From: Purpureocillium takamizusanense
Taxonomy: Eukaryota > Ascomycota > Sordariomycetes > Hypocreales > Ophiocordycipitaceae
Length of the DNA stretch: 64,000 nt
Direction of reading: 5' to 3'
NCBI RefSeq assembly: GCF_022605165.1
Contig: NC_063075.1
Coordinates: 2,170,001 to 2,234,000, forward strand
Each line of letters starts with the position of its first letter. The stretch's first letter is position 1. The notes under the pieces are model-generated. The model ran no database searches, had not been told where the DNA came from, and saw only the letters and a list, made by a program, of their open reading frames with translations. Shown piece after piece: positions 25,430-35,674 of this stretch. The position numbers and the translations under genes were made by a program.

Positions 25430-26194
25430 ATGGCGCGAACAGTCACTGCCGAGCAGCTTTCAAATGGTTACAAGCTGGCATTCTCGCCAGTCTACAGGAT
25501 TGATCCAAAGACAGTCGTCAAGACATGCACTCGCATGGCAGAAGCCGAGACCATGAGATTCATCCGTGCCAACACCTCGATCCCTGTCCCAGAAGTTCAG
25601 AATGCTTACCTCGACGATGAAACCGGCCAAGTCGTCATTGTTATGGATTTTGTGGAAGGCAGAACTCTCAAAGGCGCGTGGGCTGACTATACCGAGGCGG
25701 AACGAGAATCGGTCATCTCCCAGCTCCGCGGCTATATGGCTCAGCTCCGCCGCTTCAAGGGCGACTTCATCGGCTGCATCGACGGTTCTGCATGCAATGA
25801 CCAGTACTTTTGTGAGGATCCAGAAGGGTATGGACCCTACAAAACCGAGCAAGACTTCAACGAGGGCATTGTGAAAGCGATGAGAAAGGACAACAAGAAC
25901 GGGTTTACCGAGTGGAGATGCAGCGTCTGGCTAAGCGTCATGAAAGACCACGATATCGTCCTGACGCATGGTGACTTCGACCCTCGCAACATCCTTGTTC
26001 AGGGTGATAAGGTCGTGTCAATCTTGGATTGGGAGATGTCGGGCTACTATCCCACTTACTGGGAATACGGAAAGGCTTTGTTACGACCGGAGTGGGAGGG
26101 TGCGTGGAGCCGTAGCAAGGCTGTGGACAAGATTCTGGAACCATTCCACAAGGAGCTCGCGGTCATGTGGTCCTCAAACGACGTCCTATACTGA
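25430..26194 (+). CDS. aminoglycoside-phosphotransferase-fold (APH) protein
   Basis: A single-exon 254-residue kinase-fold protein, a common cytosolic type in filamentous fungi. It has the small-molecule kinase layout: FIRANTSIPVPEV (45-57), hinge IVMDFVEGRTL (70-80), Brenner motif VLTHGDFDPRNIL (177-189, catalytic Asp182 and Asn187) and the metal-binding ILDWEMSGYYP (198-208). Length fits a minimal APH domain, lacking much of the N-terminal lobe. Substrates of fungal members are mostly unknown and resistance should not be assumed. Codon use looks less GC-biased than in genes to the left. It converges on the hydrolase gene, with stops only 42 bp apart. Confidence 0.85.
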   Translation: MARTVTAEQLSNGYKLAFSPVYRIDPKTVVKTCTRMAEAETMRFIRANTSIPVPEVQNAYLDDETGQVVIVMDFVEGRTLKGAWADYTEAERESVISQLRGYMAQLRRFKGDFIGCIDGSACNDQYFCEDPEGYGPYKTEQDFNEGIVKAMRKDNKNGFTEWRCSVWLSVMKDHDIVLTHGDFDPRNILVQGDKVVSILDWEMSGYYPTYWEYGKALLRPEWEGAWSRSKAVDKILEPFHKELAVMWSSNDVLY

Positions 26195-26236
26195 TATGAT
26201 AGACATCCTTTGTATGTTTCAGATTATCTCCTAGAC

Positions 26237-27142
26237 TCATGTGGTGGGCTTGACGACTTCCCAGCCGACCTTTGAAGCGATGAAATTGCAGATGTCATCT
26301 ATTTCATCGGGGATCTTGAACCAGTGGCCTTGGTCATCATAGCATTTCCACTCAACTTGATACCCTGCATTCTGCAGAACTTGTGCTGCACCCTCTCCTA
26401 ACGCATATGGTACCTTCTCATCCGCCTTCCCATGGCCCAACAAAACAGGAGTCTGATGCGCTGTCTTCTCTAGCGAAGCGCATTCCAAGGGGTCAAGATC
26501 CAAGAGATCTCTCTCCAATGCCTGAGCCTTGACGGCGTTGGATTCGACAGCCGTATCCTGCGAGCCGCTGGGACGCGCGAAAGGATCGTCACTGTCAACC
26601 TCGTCGTCGATAACGCTCTCGAGGTCCTCTTGATACGTGAGGTAGCCACTCATACCAATATAACCGCCGATTGAGTGTTCCAAGGACAGTAGGACTGCAA
26701 GTGACATGGCGCAGCCCTGGCTGAGCCCCCCGATGATGAGGTTTTGAGGCTGCACCCTCTTAAGCTCAGCCGCCATAATCTCCCTGATCTCTCGAGCGGA
26801 TTCAGCTAGCCCGTCCAGCTGTCGTTCTTTGAGGTAAGACGGATCTGCGAGCCGAACAATGTCGAACCACTGGGTGAGCATCGATCGGCCAAATGCGGTA
26901 GAGCGACGGCGTTTGGAAGTAGGGAAAACAAAGCGGGCGCCAGGAAGTAGTTCTGTGAGCGTTTGGCCAGATGATGTTACACCGGTCTCCAACAGCTCTG
27001 TGCCAAACTTGTTTCCATTGGAGCCTAGTCCATGGAGGAGAATAAGAGTACATGTATGGCTGTGAGGTTCTCGCGGTTCGACGACATAAAGTGGTTCACC
27101 AGCCGCGAGGCTCGTTGACGAGGATGGGCTGCGGTTCGGCAT
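26237..27142 (-). CDS. acyl-protein thioesterase / carboxylesterase-like serine hydrolase
   Basis: A single-exon 301-residue alpha/beta hydrolase. The oxyanion loop is LLHGLGSNG (35-43), the nucleophile Ser141 lies in IIGGLSQG, and the acid Asp241 (GHGKADEKVP) and His273 (DDQGHWF) complete the triad. This order matches the acyl-protein thioesterase 1/phospholipase group, which removes palmitate from proteins or cleaves small esters. An acidic insert (about 175-225) makes it longer than the usual ~230 residues, which is common in fungal paralogues. The codon before 27142 is GTG, so ATG 27142 is the start. A TATATAT at 27247-27254 (minus strand) lies about 105 bp upstream. No signal peptide is visible, so it is probably cytosolic. 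Confidence 0.87.
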   Translation of the reverse strand: MPNRSPSSSTSLAAGEPLYVVEPREPHSHTCTLILLHGLGSNGNKFGTELLETGVTSSGQTLTELLPGARFVFPTSKRRRSTAFGRSMLTQWFDIVRLADPSYLKERQLDGLAESAREIREIMAAELKRVQPQNLIIGGLSQGCAMSLAVLLSLEHSIGGYIGMSGYLTYQEDLESVIDDEVDSDDPFARPSGSQDTAVESNAVKAQALERDLLDLDPLECASLEKTAHQTPVLLGHGKADEKVPYALGEGAAQVLQNAGYQVEWKCYDDQGHWFKIPDEIDDICNFIASKVGWEVVKPTT

Positions 27143-27467
27143 CACAAATTCGGGGACGAAATCAAGGAGTGGGCGCGTCCAATTGTATTTTCAGGGAGGA
27201 AAGCTCAAGCACTAGTGAATGGAAAAAAGCCGAAACGAATTGACCGATATATAGAGGGGGGGCCGGAAAGACAGACAGTATCGGCTTCGGCGGCTGCGTT
27301 GCCTCGCTATTGGCCAATTTCAAACGGACAAAACGATAGCCCCGCGGCCCCCGCCTCCAGTCTGCGTCCCGATACCTGTATTCTCCCCGAGCTTCGTCCC
27401 AAACCCACTCAGGGCCTCGGAGACGCGCGGTGAAATACTAGGAAGCTCGAGACCAGTTGTTGAGAGC

Positions 27468-27927
27468 TTAGAGTGAGCAGCCAGAACAAGACCCCTATGT
27501 CATTAGTTAGAAAATGGCGAACAATGAAACGCGGGCTCTACTTACAGTGGCACTTCCAATGGCGGCAAGACAAGCGAGATCCATGGGAATATCTTCGGTA
27601 CACTCCGTTAGTAACATGAAAAAAAAAACGAGAACAGGCGGGCAAAATGCACATACTGAGACAGAGTTCCGCTGCTGCTGCGGCACAGACCGCGAATTGG
27701 CCCACTCCGGAAGAAATACAAGCTTCTCAGCTGTCAGTTCATGTTCCACGTTTCAATATATCGACGCTGTCGTAATTCGTAGCCAACTAACCCCACCAGT
27801 TACACCCCTGAGCCTCCGCAGCTTTGTAGTACTCGAGCGAAAGGCTCTCGATGTCCTGCAGTTTAGGTGCGGGAGCCGTTGCAGCGGCTACAGCCACAAG
27901 AATCGAGAGGGGAGCAGAGTAACGCAT
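27468..27927 (-). CDS. small secreted cysteine-rich protein (four exons)
   Basis: Model: 27927-27792, 27722-27657, 27592-27546 and 27494-27468, giving 91 residues. Introns have good signals: donors GTTAGT, GTATGT and GTAAGT; branch sites CTGAC, TACTAAC and CTAAC; AG acceptors. The signal peptide is MRYSAPLSILVAVAAATA. After a helical acidic segment (KLQDIESLSLEYYKAAEAQ) comes an Ala-rich region with seven cysteines spaced C-x4-C-x10-C-x7-C-x8-C-x10-C-x2-C, ending CSGCSL. The paired Trp before the first junction and the closing CSGC recall a recurrent class of hydrophobic fungal secreted proteins, but I cannot name a family. TATAAAG (28042-28048, minus strand) is about 115 bp upstream. Exon 1's donor is the least certain point. 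Confidence 0.62.
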
Positions 27928-28041
27928 ATTGACGATGGTGAGAGCGGCAGTTCCTAATAATGTGGGAGCACGAGTGGTAGTGGCTTTGGATGAAGACTTA
28001 TGGTGGGCGAATGGTGGGAGAATGGTGGGAGACAAGGCCCC

Positions 28042-28048
28042 CTTTATA
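28042..28048 (-). promoter_or_regulatory. TATA box of the small secreted cysteine-rich gene
   Basis: TATAAAG on the minus strand, about 115 bp upstream of the ATG at 27927. Confidence 0.45.
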
Positions 28049-29902
28049 GTTACCGTTAACCCGCAAATGCCTTCACATTTTGAGAGTTGGCTTCGATGCT
28101 TCTCCCTCCTCCCAACAGTCATGCGGCACTTGTCTCTTCTCGACAACCAGGAAAGATACGAGATACGCCCGTGCGTTCCATGCAACCCCAAGATTTCGAA
28201 TCCTACGGAACTATTGTGGCAGGGAAATCTGTCTCGCATTCTCTTCCGTCAGCAACACCGTGTTTGTCCGGCTTACATCCTTTACATGAGGGTTGAGGCA
28301 GTGCTATTACCTAACTTGCAGCACAAGTGTCACGGTGTGTGGTGTTGTTATACCTCCTTCACAGGAGCCAGACTGTCCAATCATGCAGTTCGGTCCGTGT
28401 CTTGCCGAGTACCGACTGAGTGCCACCCATCGCGTTTGCATGTCTTAGTCTTCCGCCGGGCATATACGCCGAGCTATACGAAGGGATAGTTGCAAACCTT
28501 GGCACAAGATCTGCATTTCCAGAACTAATTTCAGAGCACCTAGCTCAACTGTCCGCTGCAGAGCTGCGGGTCAAATTAGGTCGCTCTTCTATATGGAGCG
28601 GACGATAACCAGTGCCGAAGTCGCCGAACGCGACGCTCACGATGCCATACCAGCTGGATTGGGCTGCTCGCGTCCGAAGTGACATGGCTTTTTGATCATG
28701 GGTACGAGTCGCACGGCTAAATCGGTATCCGGACCACGACGTTGCTTCGGAGGCAATTTTCGTCGACTAAGTTAGTTTACAGTTTGAGCGCCTCACCGTA
28801 ACCTTCGAGTGCATATGGTTACAATCCATTACGTGTCGTCTGCACAGTCTGGGCTGGGCTGACTCCAGTCCGGGGTTTGGCCTCAGATTGGAGAGGATAG
28901 ATGCCGAAGAACACCACATGAACGGTAATATACAGCCGGGAGTGGGGCTCGTTTAAGATGGCACTGTAGATATTGAACTGAACCGGAATAAATGATACAC
29001 CGCTGGCTCTGTATGGTATGGATGGGTTATATCGAGAGTGATAATAAACAAAGCGATTGTCTGCTTCTCGTTTAACGTCGATTGTGCCATCAAATATTTG
29101 CCAGCCTTGACGAAAGAGGTTGACGGTCACAATTGAAGGGACTCTCACACTGGCAATGGATTCAACCCGGGGAGGCTTCGATATTCACAATCTATCACTC
29201 CAAGCTCAGACAAGGCCTGGATAGACGAGGAATGTGGAAAACGAGTCAATAGTAAGATCGGGGAGTTCATTCATCCCCATGGTTCTTCCACCGCCGTGAA
29301 ACTAGGCCCCGAACAACGATCCCCTTTACCGTACCAATCAAAGTCGTTGTGGCGCGATTTGCTCCTCCTTATGGCAAATTCTACGTGCGTCCGCCGGATG
29401 TGTGTACGCGGACGTAGTGGACGTAAGTCGGGGATAGCTGTCGTAGCTCCGAGGACAAAGGCCTTATTCTGGGACGACGGCGCTCGCCACTCAGTCATGA
29501 TTGAATTGTGTGTCAATTGTAAGTTTGATTTTTAGGAGCTTCGGCCGCCATAACAATTATGTCGCAGGAGCGTACAGGGCATGTGCCTTCACTTGCAAAC
29601 CCCCTCTTGTTAAACAGCAACCCATGTTATACAAGCCGACGAGGCATGAATGCGGGGAAGCATTTACCCCAAATGGGAAAATCCCCACGTCCCAGCCTGA
29701 GCGGAGCCGTGATGAGAGGGCGACAGTGCGCTTCCCGCTCCTCTCCGGACCCCACTTGCACCTGGAGGGCTGTGCTCCGAGTGTTCCCATTTTATATGTG
29801 ATAAATATGTTTATACCGTCTGCTGAGCACGGGGCTTGCCAAGAGAGATCAGGTGGTCTCATAACAAGCACAAGAAAGAAACTCGAGGAAAACGATTGAA
29901 CA
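28049..29902. other. intergenic, lower GC, no gene recognised
   Basis: About 1.85 kb. Open frames (for example 28819-29148 and 29271-29516, minus strand) have no motif, no signal peptide and no splice-consistent extension. The sequence looks less GC-rich than coding neighbours and could be decayed DNA. The last ~100 bp should be the promoter of the kinase gene. Confidence 0.5.
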
Positions 29903-30601
29903 ATGGACGCCACATATGGAGCCCTGGCCGATCGAGTCCGCCAGCAATGGACGGCAGCTAAGGCGCGCGGCCAGCGCAGGCTCGTCATCGCCGTCGCCGG
30001 CCCGCCTGGGTCGGGCAAAACCACAATCGCCCGTCACGTCGTCGACCTGGTGAGGCGCTCGCCGAACGGGCCCTCCATCGTCGCCATCTCCGCAGACGGC
30101 TTTCACCTACCGCTCTCCGCACTCGAAGCTCTCCCGAACGCGACCGAGGCGTTGGCCCGCAGGGGCGCGCCGTGGACGTTTGACGGCGCCGCGGCCGCGG
30201 ACCTGGTCGACCGGCTCCGGGACCGGGCCGGCCGGGATGCCGTGTCGGCGCCGACGTTTGACCACGCCGTCAAGGACCCGGTGCAAGGGGGACTGAGCGT
30301 GGCTCCCGACGTCGAGGTGTGTGTCTTTGAGGGGAATTATTTACTGTCCGACGAGGGTCCCTGGAGCAGCATTGCTGACGGGGTGGATGACCGGTGGCTG
30401 GTCCGGGTGGACGCCGAGCTGGCGGGCCGGCGGGTCGCGGCTCGACATTTGGAGGCAGGGATTGAGACGACGATGGCTGACGCGCTGAGGCGGGCGCAGG
30501 GGAACGACATGGTGAATGGAGAATACGTGATGAAGCACAGTTTTGGGAGGTACGACGTTTTGGTCGAGAGTATAGAAGAGCAGGATCGTGGGATTCCATG
30601 A
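29903..30601 (+). CDS. P-loop kinase of the uridine-kinase/phosphoribulokinase-like family
   Basis: A single-exon 232-residue protein. Walker A is GPPGSGKTT (33-41), followed by AISADGFHLP (61-70) with the substrate-contacting Asp65 and His68. RRGAPWTFD, PTFDHAVKDP and VFEGNYLLSDEGPW form the other core motifs of nucleoside/nucleotide kinase-family proteins, and the arginine-rich lid is AGRRVAARHLEAGI. It should transfer the gamma-phosphate of ATP to a small hydroxylated substrate (nucleoside, pantothenate-like or sugar); fungal members include Yfh7-type proteins of unknown substrate. No targeting signal is seen. Very GC-rich codon use contrasts with the sequence just upstream. Confidence 0.82.
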   Translation: MDATYGALADRVRQQWTAAKARGQRRLVIAVAGPPGSGKTTIARHVVDLVRRSPNGPSIVAISADGFHLPLSALEALPNATEALARRGAPWTFDGAAAADLVDRLRDRAGRDAVSAPTFDHAVKDPVQGGLSVAPDVEVCVFEGNYLLSDEGPWSSIADGVDDRWLVRVDAELAGRRVAARHLEAGIETTMADALRRAQGNDMVNGEYVMKHSFGRYDVLVESIEEQDRGIP

Positions 30602-31634
30602 CTACCTACAAATACACTGCCATTGCGCGACGTGCGACAAAGCAACCACGACGTCCCCGGGTTCTGTCATTGGAAGGCGCAAGTGCCGTATCCAGCGTAT
30701 AATGCGAAAAAGGATGCGGCATTGGCACGTTGCCATTGCCTATTGCGGGCGATGCAGTGGGAGGTCCGTCCAGTCAGTGTCAAAGATGCAAACGGTGGCG
30801 GGCGACTGTCGCCCTCAATGGCAGGCAAGGCGGGGCACCAACCAGAATGGGATCGAGATCAGCACCGAGGGGCTTCTAGAAGCCTGTTAGACAACATGCG
30901 GGTTGGAGATGATCATTCATTACGGCAAGTGCCGCAAAAAAACGAATGCCTTCTTAACGTGTAAGCCGGAGCGCCTCGCCAGCGTGGCCCTCCATGTCGT
31001 TCCAGTCTGTGCGGCTTTGCGCGGTAACGATGTGGCATTGCAGGGTGCAAATCTCGAGGCAGGAAATAGATCCTTCAGTAATTTCTGTCCTGCAGCATTG
31101 CCCTTTTTTTCTCTGATTCACAACAAACACCAGACCGACGTGGCGACGTTGCGCAGCCAGTGATACCGGGTAAACTGCTTCGTGATGGGCTTCAAGTGGA
31201 CAAAGAGGCTGGCTGCTTTAGTAGTTAGCTGCCGCCGGCAAATGCGCCGAGCTTGCCGAACCGTCCGCCATTCACGGGCCATGCGTTAGTGGCCAACAAG
31301 AAGGAAACAGACAAGGACGGGGAAAGGGCCCGCGGTCTCGTAAGCAAAAGTCCACTTGGATTCCGACGCCGGCGAGGTGGGACTAGGAGCAACAAGCGCC
31401 GGCAGTTTGGCCTCCGGGCGTTTCGTAGAAGGGCAATCTTCACCGTCAAGCCACTAACTGGCGCTGAACACAGCGGCCGGGGCCCCACCGCACCTCCGAG
31501 GCAACTCCGCAGCCGCCGCAGCACAACCTTCAGTTAGCAGTAGCCGTTTGTTCAATCGTCGGCATCAGAATCCTCAACTCACGCTCAAGGTGACTGTCGA
31601 CCCTGCAGCCTTACTAATTATCTCTGGTCTGGTC
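30602..31634. other. intergenic
   Basis: About 1 kb: 3' flank of the kinase and promoter/leader of the Gal4-type regulator. No element beyond short ORFs. Confidence 0.5.
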
Positions 31635-34252
31635 ATGGAATCGACGCCTTCCTCGCACCTCGGCCATGCTGGCGCAGCAGCATCCGCGCTCCCCGCCAAC
31701 GGCGGCGCCGTCGCCGGTGACCACGCCGAGCTGGATCCCCTTCTGGACATGTCCTATATCGGCTCCTCGGACCAGGCATGCAAGGAGTGCAGGCGCCGCA
31801 AGGCCCGTTGCAACCGAGCCTTGCCGACGTGCGATCTCTGCATCAAGTACCGACGGCACTGCCTGTACGAGAAGCATTCGCGGACGCCCCTGACGCGCAA
31901 GTACGTGGACCGGCGTTCATGCATGTTCCATGTCCACACAAAAGACCATTCGCTGACGGACGCATGGCAGGCATCTCACTGAAGTGGAGGCCAGGCTGGA
32001 GAGGGCAGAGGCGCTGCTGAGGCAGACGAGAGCACTGTTGCCGCCTCACTTGCGGCCGTGGGAGCGTGCGGGCGCCGGCGCGGGGCCGGCTGCTCGGCAG
32101 CCCGACGAGTCGTCGTTTGACTTTGCTGGAGAGCCGGCTCGGTCCAAGAGTCAGGATGAGGACGAGTCCGAGGTCGCTGACTCGAAAGCTCCGAGACGGA
32201 CCTCCCTTCCCTGCCCACCGCAACCTCAACATCCCTCATCCGACGGCGGCGGCTGCGGCGGGGGCCCTCCACGCCCTGTCGATGCTGACCACCAGCGAAT
32301 GCTTGAAGGCCCGCCGCTAGAGGACTTTGAATGGAGCGAAAAGGACTCTTCGTATGCGCAGGGCCTGTCTCCGGACGCGCTCGAGGGCAGCCTGGACGAC
32401 ACGCCCATCTCCGACGGCATGGCCTCGCTGAGCGTCAACGAGCGCGAAGGGGGCTACCTCGGCGTGGCATCTGGCGCGGCCCTCCTCCGCCTCCTCGATC
32501 CCAACACCAGGAGACGCGTGCCCTCACGGCCCGAGTACGAAGCCGGGTCGTCGTTCTCCATGGCGACTCCGATGACGCCGCAGCCGAACCCCAACCGCCA
32601 CATCGCCGAGGCCATGATCGACTCGTACTTTCGCCTGTACCACGTCTGCTACCCCATCGTACACGAGCCCACGTTCCGGGCCCAGTACAGCGAGGTCATC
32701 CCCCGTCCCAACGGCGCGTGCTGGACCGCGCTGGCGTACATCGTCGCGGCCATCGGCGTCTGGACCTCGGCGGGCTCGTCGGCCGACACGCTGGACCTGG
32801 CGCTCTTCGCGCAGGCGCGGTCCATCCTCGGCTTCAACTTCCTCGAGGTCGGCAACCTGAGCCTCGTCATGGCCCTGACCCTGGCGTCCAACTATCAGCA
32901 GAAGCGCGACAAGCCCAACTCGGGGTACAACTACCTGGGCCTCTCGGGCCGCATGGCCATGGGGCTCGGCCTGCACAAGGAGTTCCAGGGCTGGAACATT
33001 GCGCCCCTGAGCATGGAGATCCGGCGGCGTGTGTGGTGGACGCTCTGCTCCTTCGACATTGGCGCGTCCATCACCTTTGGCCGCCCGGACGTGTGGCCGC
33101 ACAAGGGCGTCGAGGTGTCGTACCCGCTCAACGTCAACGACAAGGACCTCACCGCCGCCTCGCAGACGTACCCGCCCGAGAGCAGCCAGATGACACCCTA
33201 CACGGCCGTCGCGACGCAGGCGCGCTTCCACATCGCCTCGCACCGCTGCTACGAAAAGGTCATCTGCAAGTCCTTCCCCTCCGCCGACGAGCTGCTCCGC
33301 CTCGACGCCGAGCACATCGAGACGTGGAAGGCGGGCGTGCCGCCGTACTTTGCCGAGGGCACGCCCGTGCCGCCGCGGTATGCGCTCCCGCAGGCTGTCA
33401 TGGTGTGGCGCATGCACAACCTGCGCATCATCATGTACCGGCCGTTTGTGATCCGCCGCGCGCTGAGGCGGAAGCCCGACGCCGACGAGGCGAGCGCGAC
33501 GGCGTACGACCGGTGTCTGGCCGAGGCCAAGGCGACGATTGATTCCATCGACGAGTTCTGGGAGAGGCAGGAACACAACCGGCTCTCTGCCTGGTACGGC
33601 CTGTACGTGGGCTGTTCGCCATGTTCTTCCCTTTTATGGCCAAGAACGAACCCCCCGCCCCCGTGAATATGTGCTGATCCATGAGACTAGATATTTCCTC
33701 TTCCAGGCCGCGCTCATCCCGTGCATCTGCCTTCGCAACGACCCGACCGCACCGGAAGCCGCCGACTGGCGACGCCAGATCGGCCTCACGCTGAAGACTA
33801 TCAGCGGCATGGCGCCCTTCAACGCCAGTTGCTCGCGCTGCCACCGCGTCATCGCCGAGCTCAGCGGGCGGTACCTCGACGGCACCACGGCAGCGGCAGC
33901 GCCGCCGTCTTCTCAGTCTCAGGCCGACAACAACAACATGCCCGCCGACGGGATGGCGACGAGGGCGGACGGCGAGATAGACCAGACGGTAGGGGCGGGG
34001 GCGACCGCAGCAGCACAGCAGCCCGCGACCGACGTGCCGCCGACGCCACCGCTACCGTACATGGCGGACAGCCAGCCCGTGGGGGAGAGCCCCGAAACGC
34101 AAATCAACAATGTGTTCAGCATGATGTGGCCCAACGTGCCGCCGCTGGAGGCCGCGGACGTGGTGATGGGCGACGACGGCGGGTGGATGGAGTTTCTGCG
34201 CGCGGGGAGCGCGGAGGACTGGGAAGAGGCGTTTGGAGGTGACTTGGCGTGA
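31635..34252 (+). CDS. Zn2Cys6 transcription factor, Gal4-like (three exons)
   Basis: Exons 31635-31900, 31971-33602 and 33691-34252 give 819 residues. The zinc cluster is C49-x2-C52-x6-C59-x6-C66-x2-C69-x6-C76 in QACKECRRRKARC...CDLC, followed by LTRKHLTEVEARLERAEALL, a short coiled-coil dimerisation element as in Gal4-class factors. An acidic Ser/Pro-rich linker leads to YLGVASGAALLRLL and the fungal-specific domain (AEAMIDSYFRLYHVCYPIVHEPTFRAQY; MAMGLGLHKEFQ; EIRRRVWWTLCSFDIGASITFGRP). The tail is Gln/Ala-rich and ends acidic (VMGDDGGWMEFL, EDWEEAFGGDL), a likely activation domain. The third-exon junction was set to give WYGLYFLFQAALIPC. The layout suggests a sugar-metabolism activator, but the regulon is unknown. 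Confidence 0.87.
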
Positions 34253-34843
34253 CGGAATGATTGGCGATGACGAAGACGACGACGACGACGACGACGACAA
34301 AGACGATGAAGGCGATGAATACTGTTGTTCTTGTGATACCTACGAGGTAATGTTTGTGATGGAGCGCTGAGTCAAGTACGGGCGGGTTGGTCTCGGAAAA
34401 GAAAGGGGGATCTTGGACTTGTGACGGTAATACCACCAGGGGCCGTGAACCGCAGAGTAATGAAACGCTGGTCGCGGATCTTGCGTGCAGCGAATACAAT
34501 AATATAAAAGGTATATATCTTCACAAGCAGATACAAAAGCATTTGCGTAGTGCAACCCGGACTCGAACGCACACAATGTACATACATGTATGTCAAGGTG
34601 GTCACCAAGACCCTGCCGGACTGTTAACGGACAACACTCACCGGGTTCATGAGAGCACTTCCTCACACAGCGAGTAGACAGTTCCTGCGTGAGTGAAGCC
34701 CTCCCGAGAGCCTAGCAAAGAAGCTTACCGAATAGAGCCGAGAGAAAAAAAAAAGACACGAGGAGCAAAGCAGGAGCACTTCAGCCACAGCACAAATGTC
34801 CGTCATCGCGGCTCATCAAGCAGTCAGTCAGTCAGTCAGTCAG
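34253..34843. other. intergenic between convergent genes, with microsatellites
   Basis: 590 bp containing a GAC repeat (about 34275-34301) and a CAGT repeat (34821-34851) just beyond the GNAT stop codon. No gene. Confidence 0.55.
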
Positions 34844-34851
34844 TCAGTCAG
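34821..34851. repeat. CAGT microsatellite
   Basis: Nearly eight perfect CAGT units, immediately 3' of the GNAT gene, so it lies in that gene's 3' UTR region. Confidence 0.85.
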
Positions 34852-35674
34852 ATGGGCGGGAGGCGGCGGCGACGGGCCTCCGCGCAACGTAGCCGTACAA
34901 GTCAATCGGCGTCTTCCCATCGCGCATGTCCACCACCTCCCAGATCTTGACGAGGCTCATGCCCGCCTTGGTCATCACCCGACGGCTCGCCCGGTTGTCC
35001 TCGCGCGTAAAAGACGAGATGCACTCCACCGCCGTCACTGCCGCTGCTGCCGCCGTGTCCTCCTTGTCATCGCCATCGTCATCGGCAGTAGTAGCAGCAG
35101 CGGCGGCGGCGGCGGCGGCGTCGTCCGCCGCGAGCAGCTCATCCTCAGCGACGGTACTCGCATCCACAGTGAGCGCAGCGACTTCACACCGCGGCAGCGC
35201 CCACCACGCCTCCATGAAGCCCTCCAGGAACTCCGTCCCGTAACCGCGGCCCCAGTGCTCCCGCCGCAGCATGTACCCAACCTCCGGCCAGCCGAGCATG
35301 CCCCCGCCGCGGGAGTGGCAGCCGCCGGTACCGATGAGCTCATGCTCCTCCTCCTCCTCGCCCGTGGAGGAGGGCGCCGCCAGGCAGATGGCGAAGCTGT
35401 AGTTTCTGTCGTCGTGGAGGAGCTTAGCCGCGAGCACGGCCTTGGTCTTTTCGAGGTCCCCGTCGACCTGGCCGAGGGGCATCCACGCCATCACCTCGGG
35501 CTGCGTGCGGAGCGTGTGCAGGGCGTCGAGGTCCGTCGCCGTAAAGGGCCGGATGAGCAGGCGCGCCGTCTTGATGACGGGCCGGGACGCGAGCGGCGGG
35601 TACGGGAGCGCGGGGAGCGTCGTCTTGACGCTTATCGGCCTGAGCGCTGTTCGGGGGATGGGTGTTGTTTCCAT
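34844..35674 (-). CDS. GNAT-family N-acetyltransferase with low-complexity insert
   Basis: A single-exon 276-residue protein from ATG 35674; the frame is open further upstream, but the sequence there is not domain-like. The GNAT (RimJ/RimL-type) core is seen as KTARLLIRPFTATDLDAL, LIGTGGCHSRGGG, EVGYMLRREHWGRGYGTEFLEG (acetyl-CoA loop), and REDNRASRRVMTKAGM...IWEVV near the end. Between the strand VAALTVDA and the NRASRRV motif sits a stretch of about 45 residues of alanine and aspartate absent from normal members. Such proteins acetylate amino groups of proteins or small molecules; the substrate is unknown. Confidence 0.83.
   Translation of the reverse strand: METTPIPRTALRPISVKTTLPALPYPPLASRPVIKTARLLIRPFTATDLDALHTLRTQPEVMAWMPLGQVDGDLEKTKAVLAAKLLHDDRNYSFAICLAAPSSTGEEEEEHELIGTGGCHSRGGGMLGWPEVGYMLRREHWGRGYGTEFLEGFMEAWWALPRCEVAALTVDASTVAEDELLAADDAAAAAAAAATTADDDGDDKEDTAAAAAVTAVECISSFTREDNRASRRVMTKAGMSLVKIWEVVDMRDGKTPIDLYGYVARRPVAAASRPSD

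Noticed and set aside
28819..29148. Minus-strand ORF of 109 codons in the low-GC gap
   Set aside because: No motif, no good start context, no splice-linked partner exon; likely chance.
34550..34585. tRNA-like B box (CGTTCGAGTCC on the minus strand)
   Set aside because: The T stem does not pair and no acceptor stem or A box is present at the right distance.
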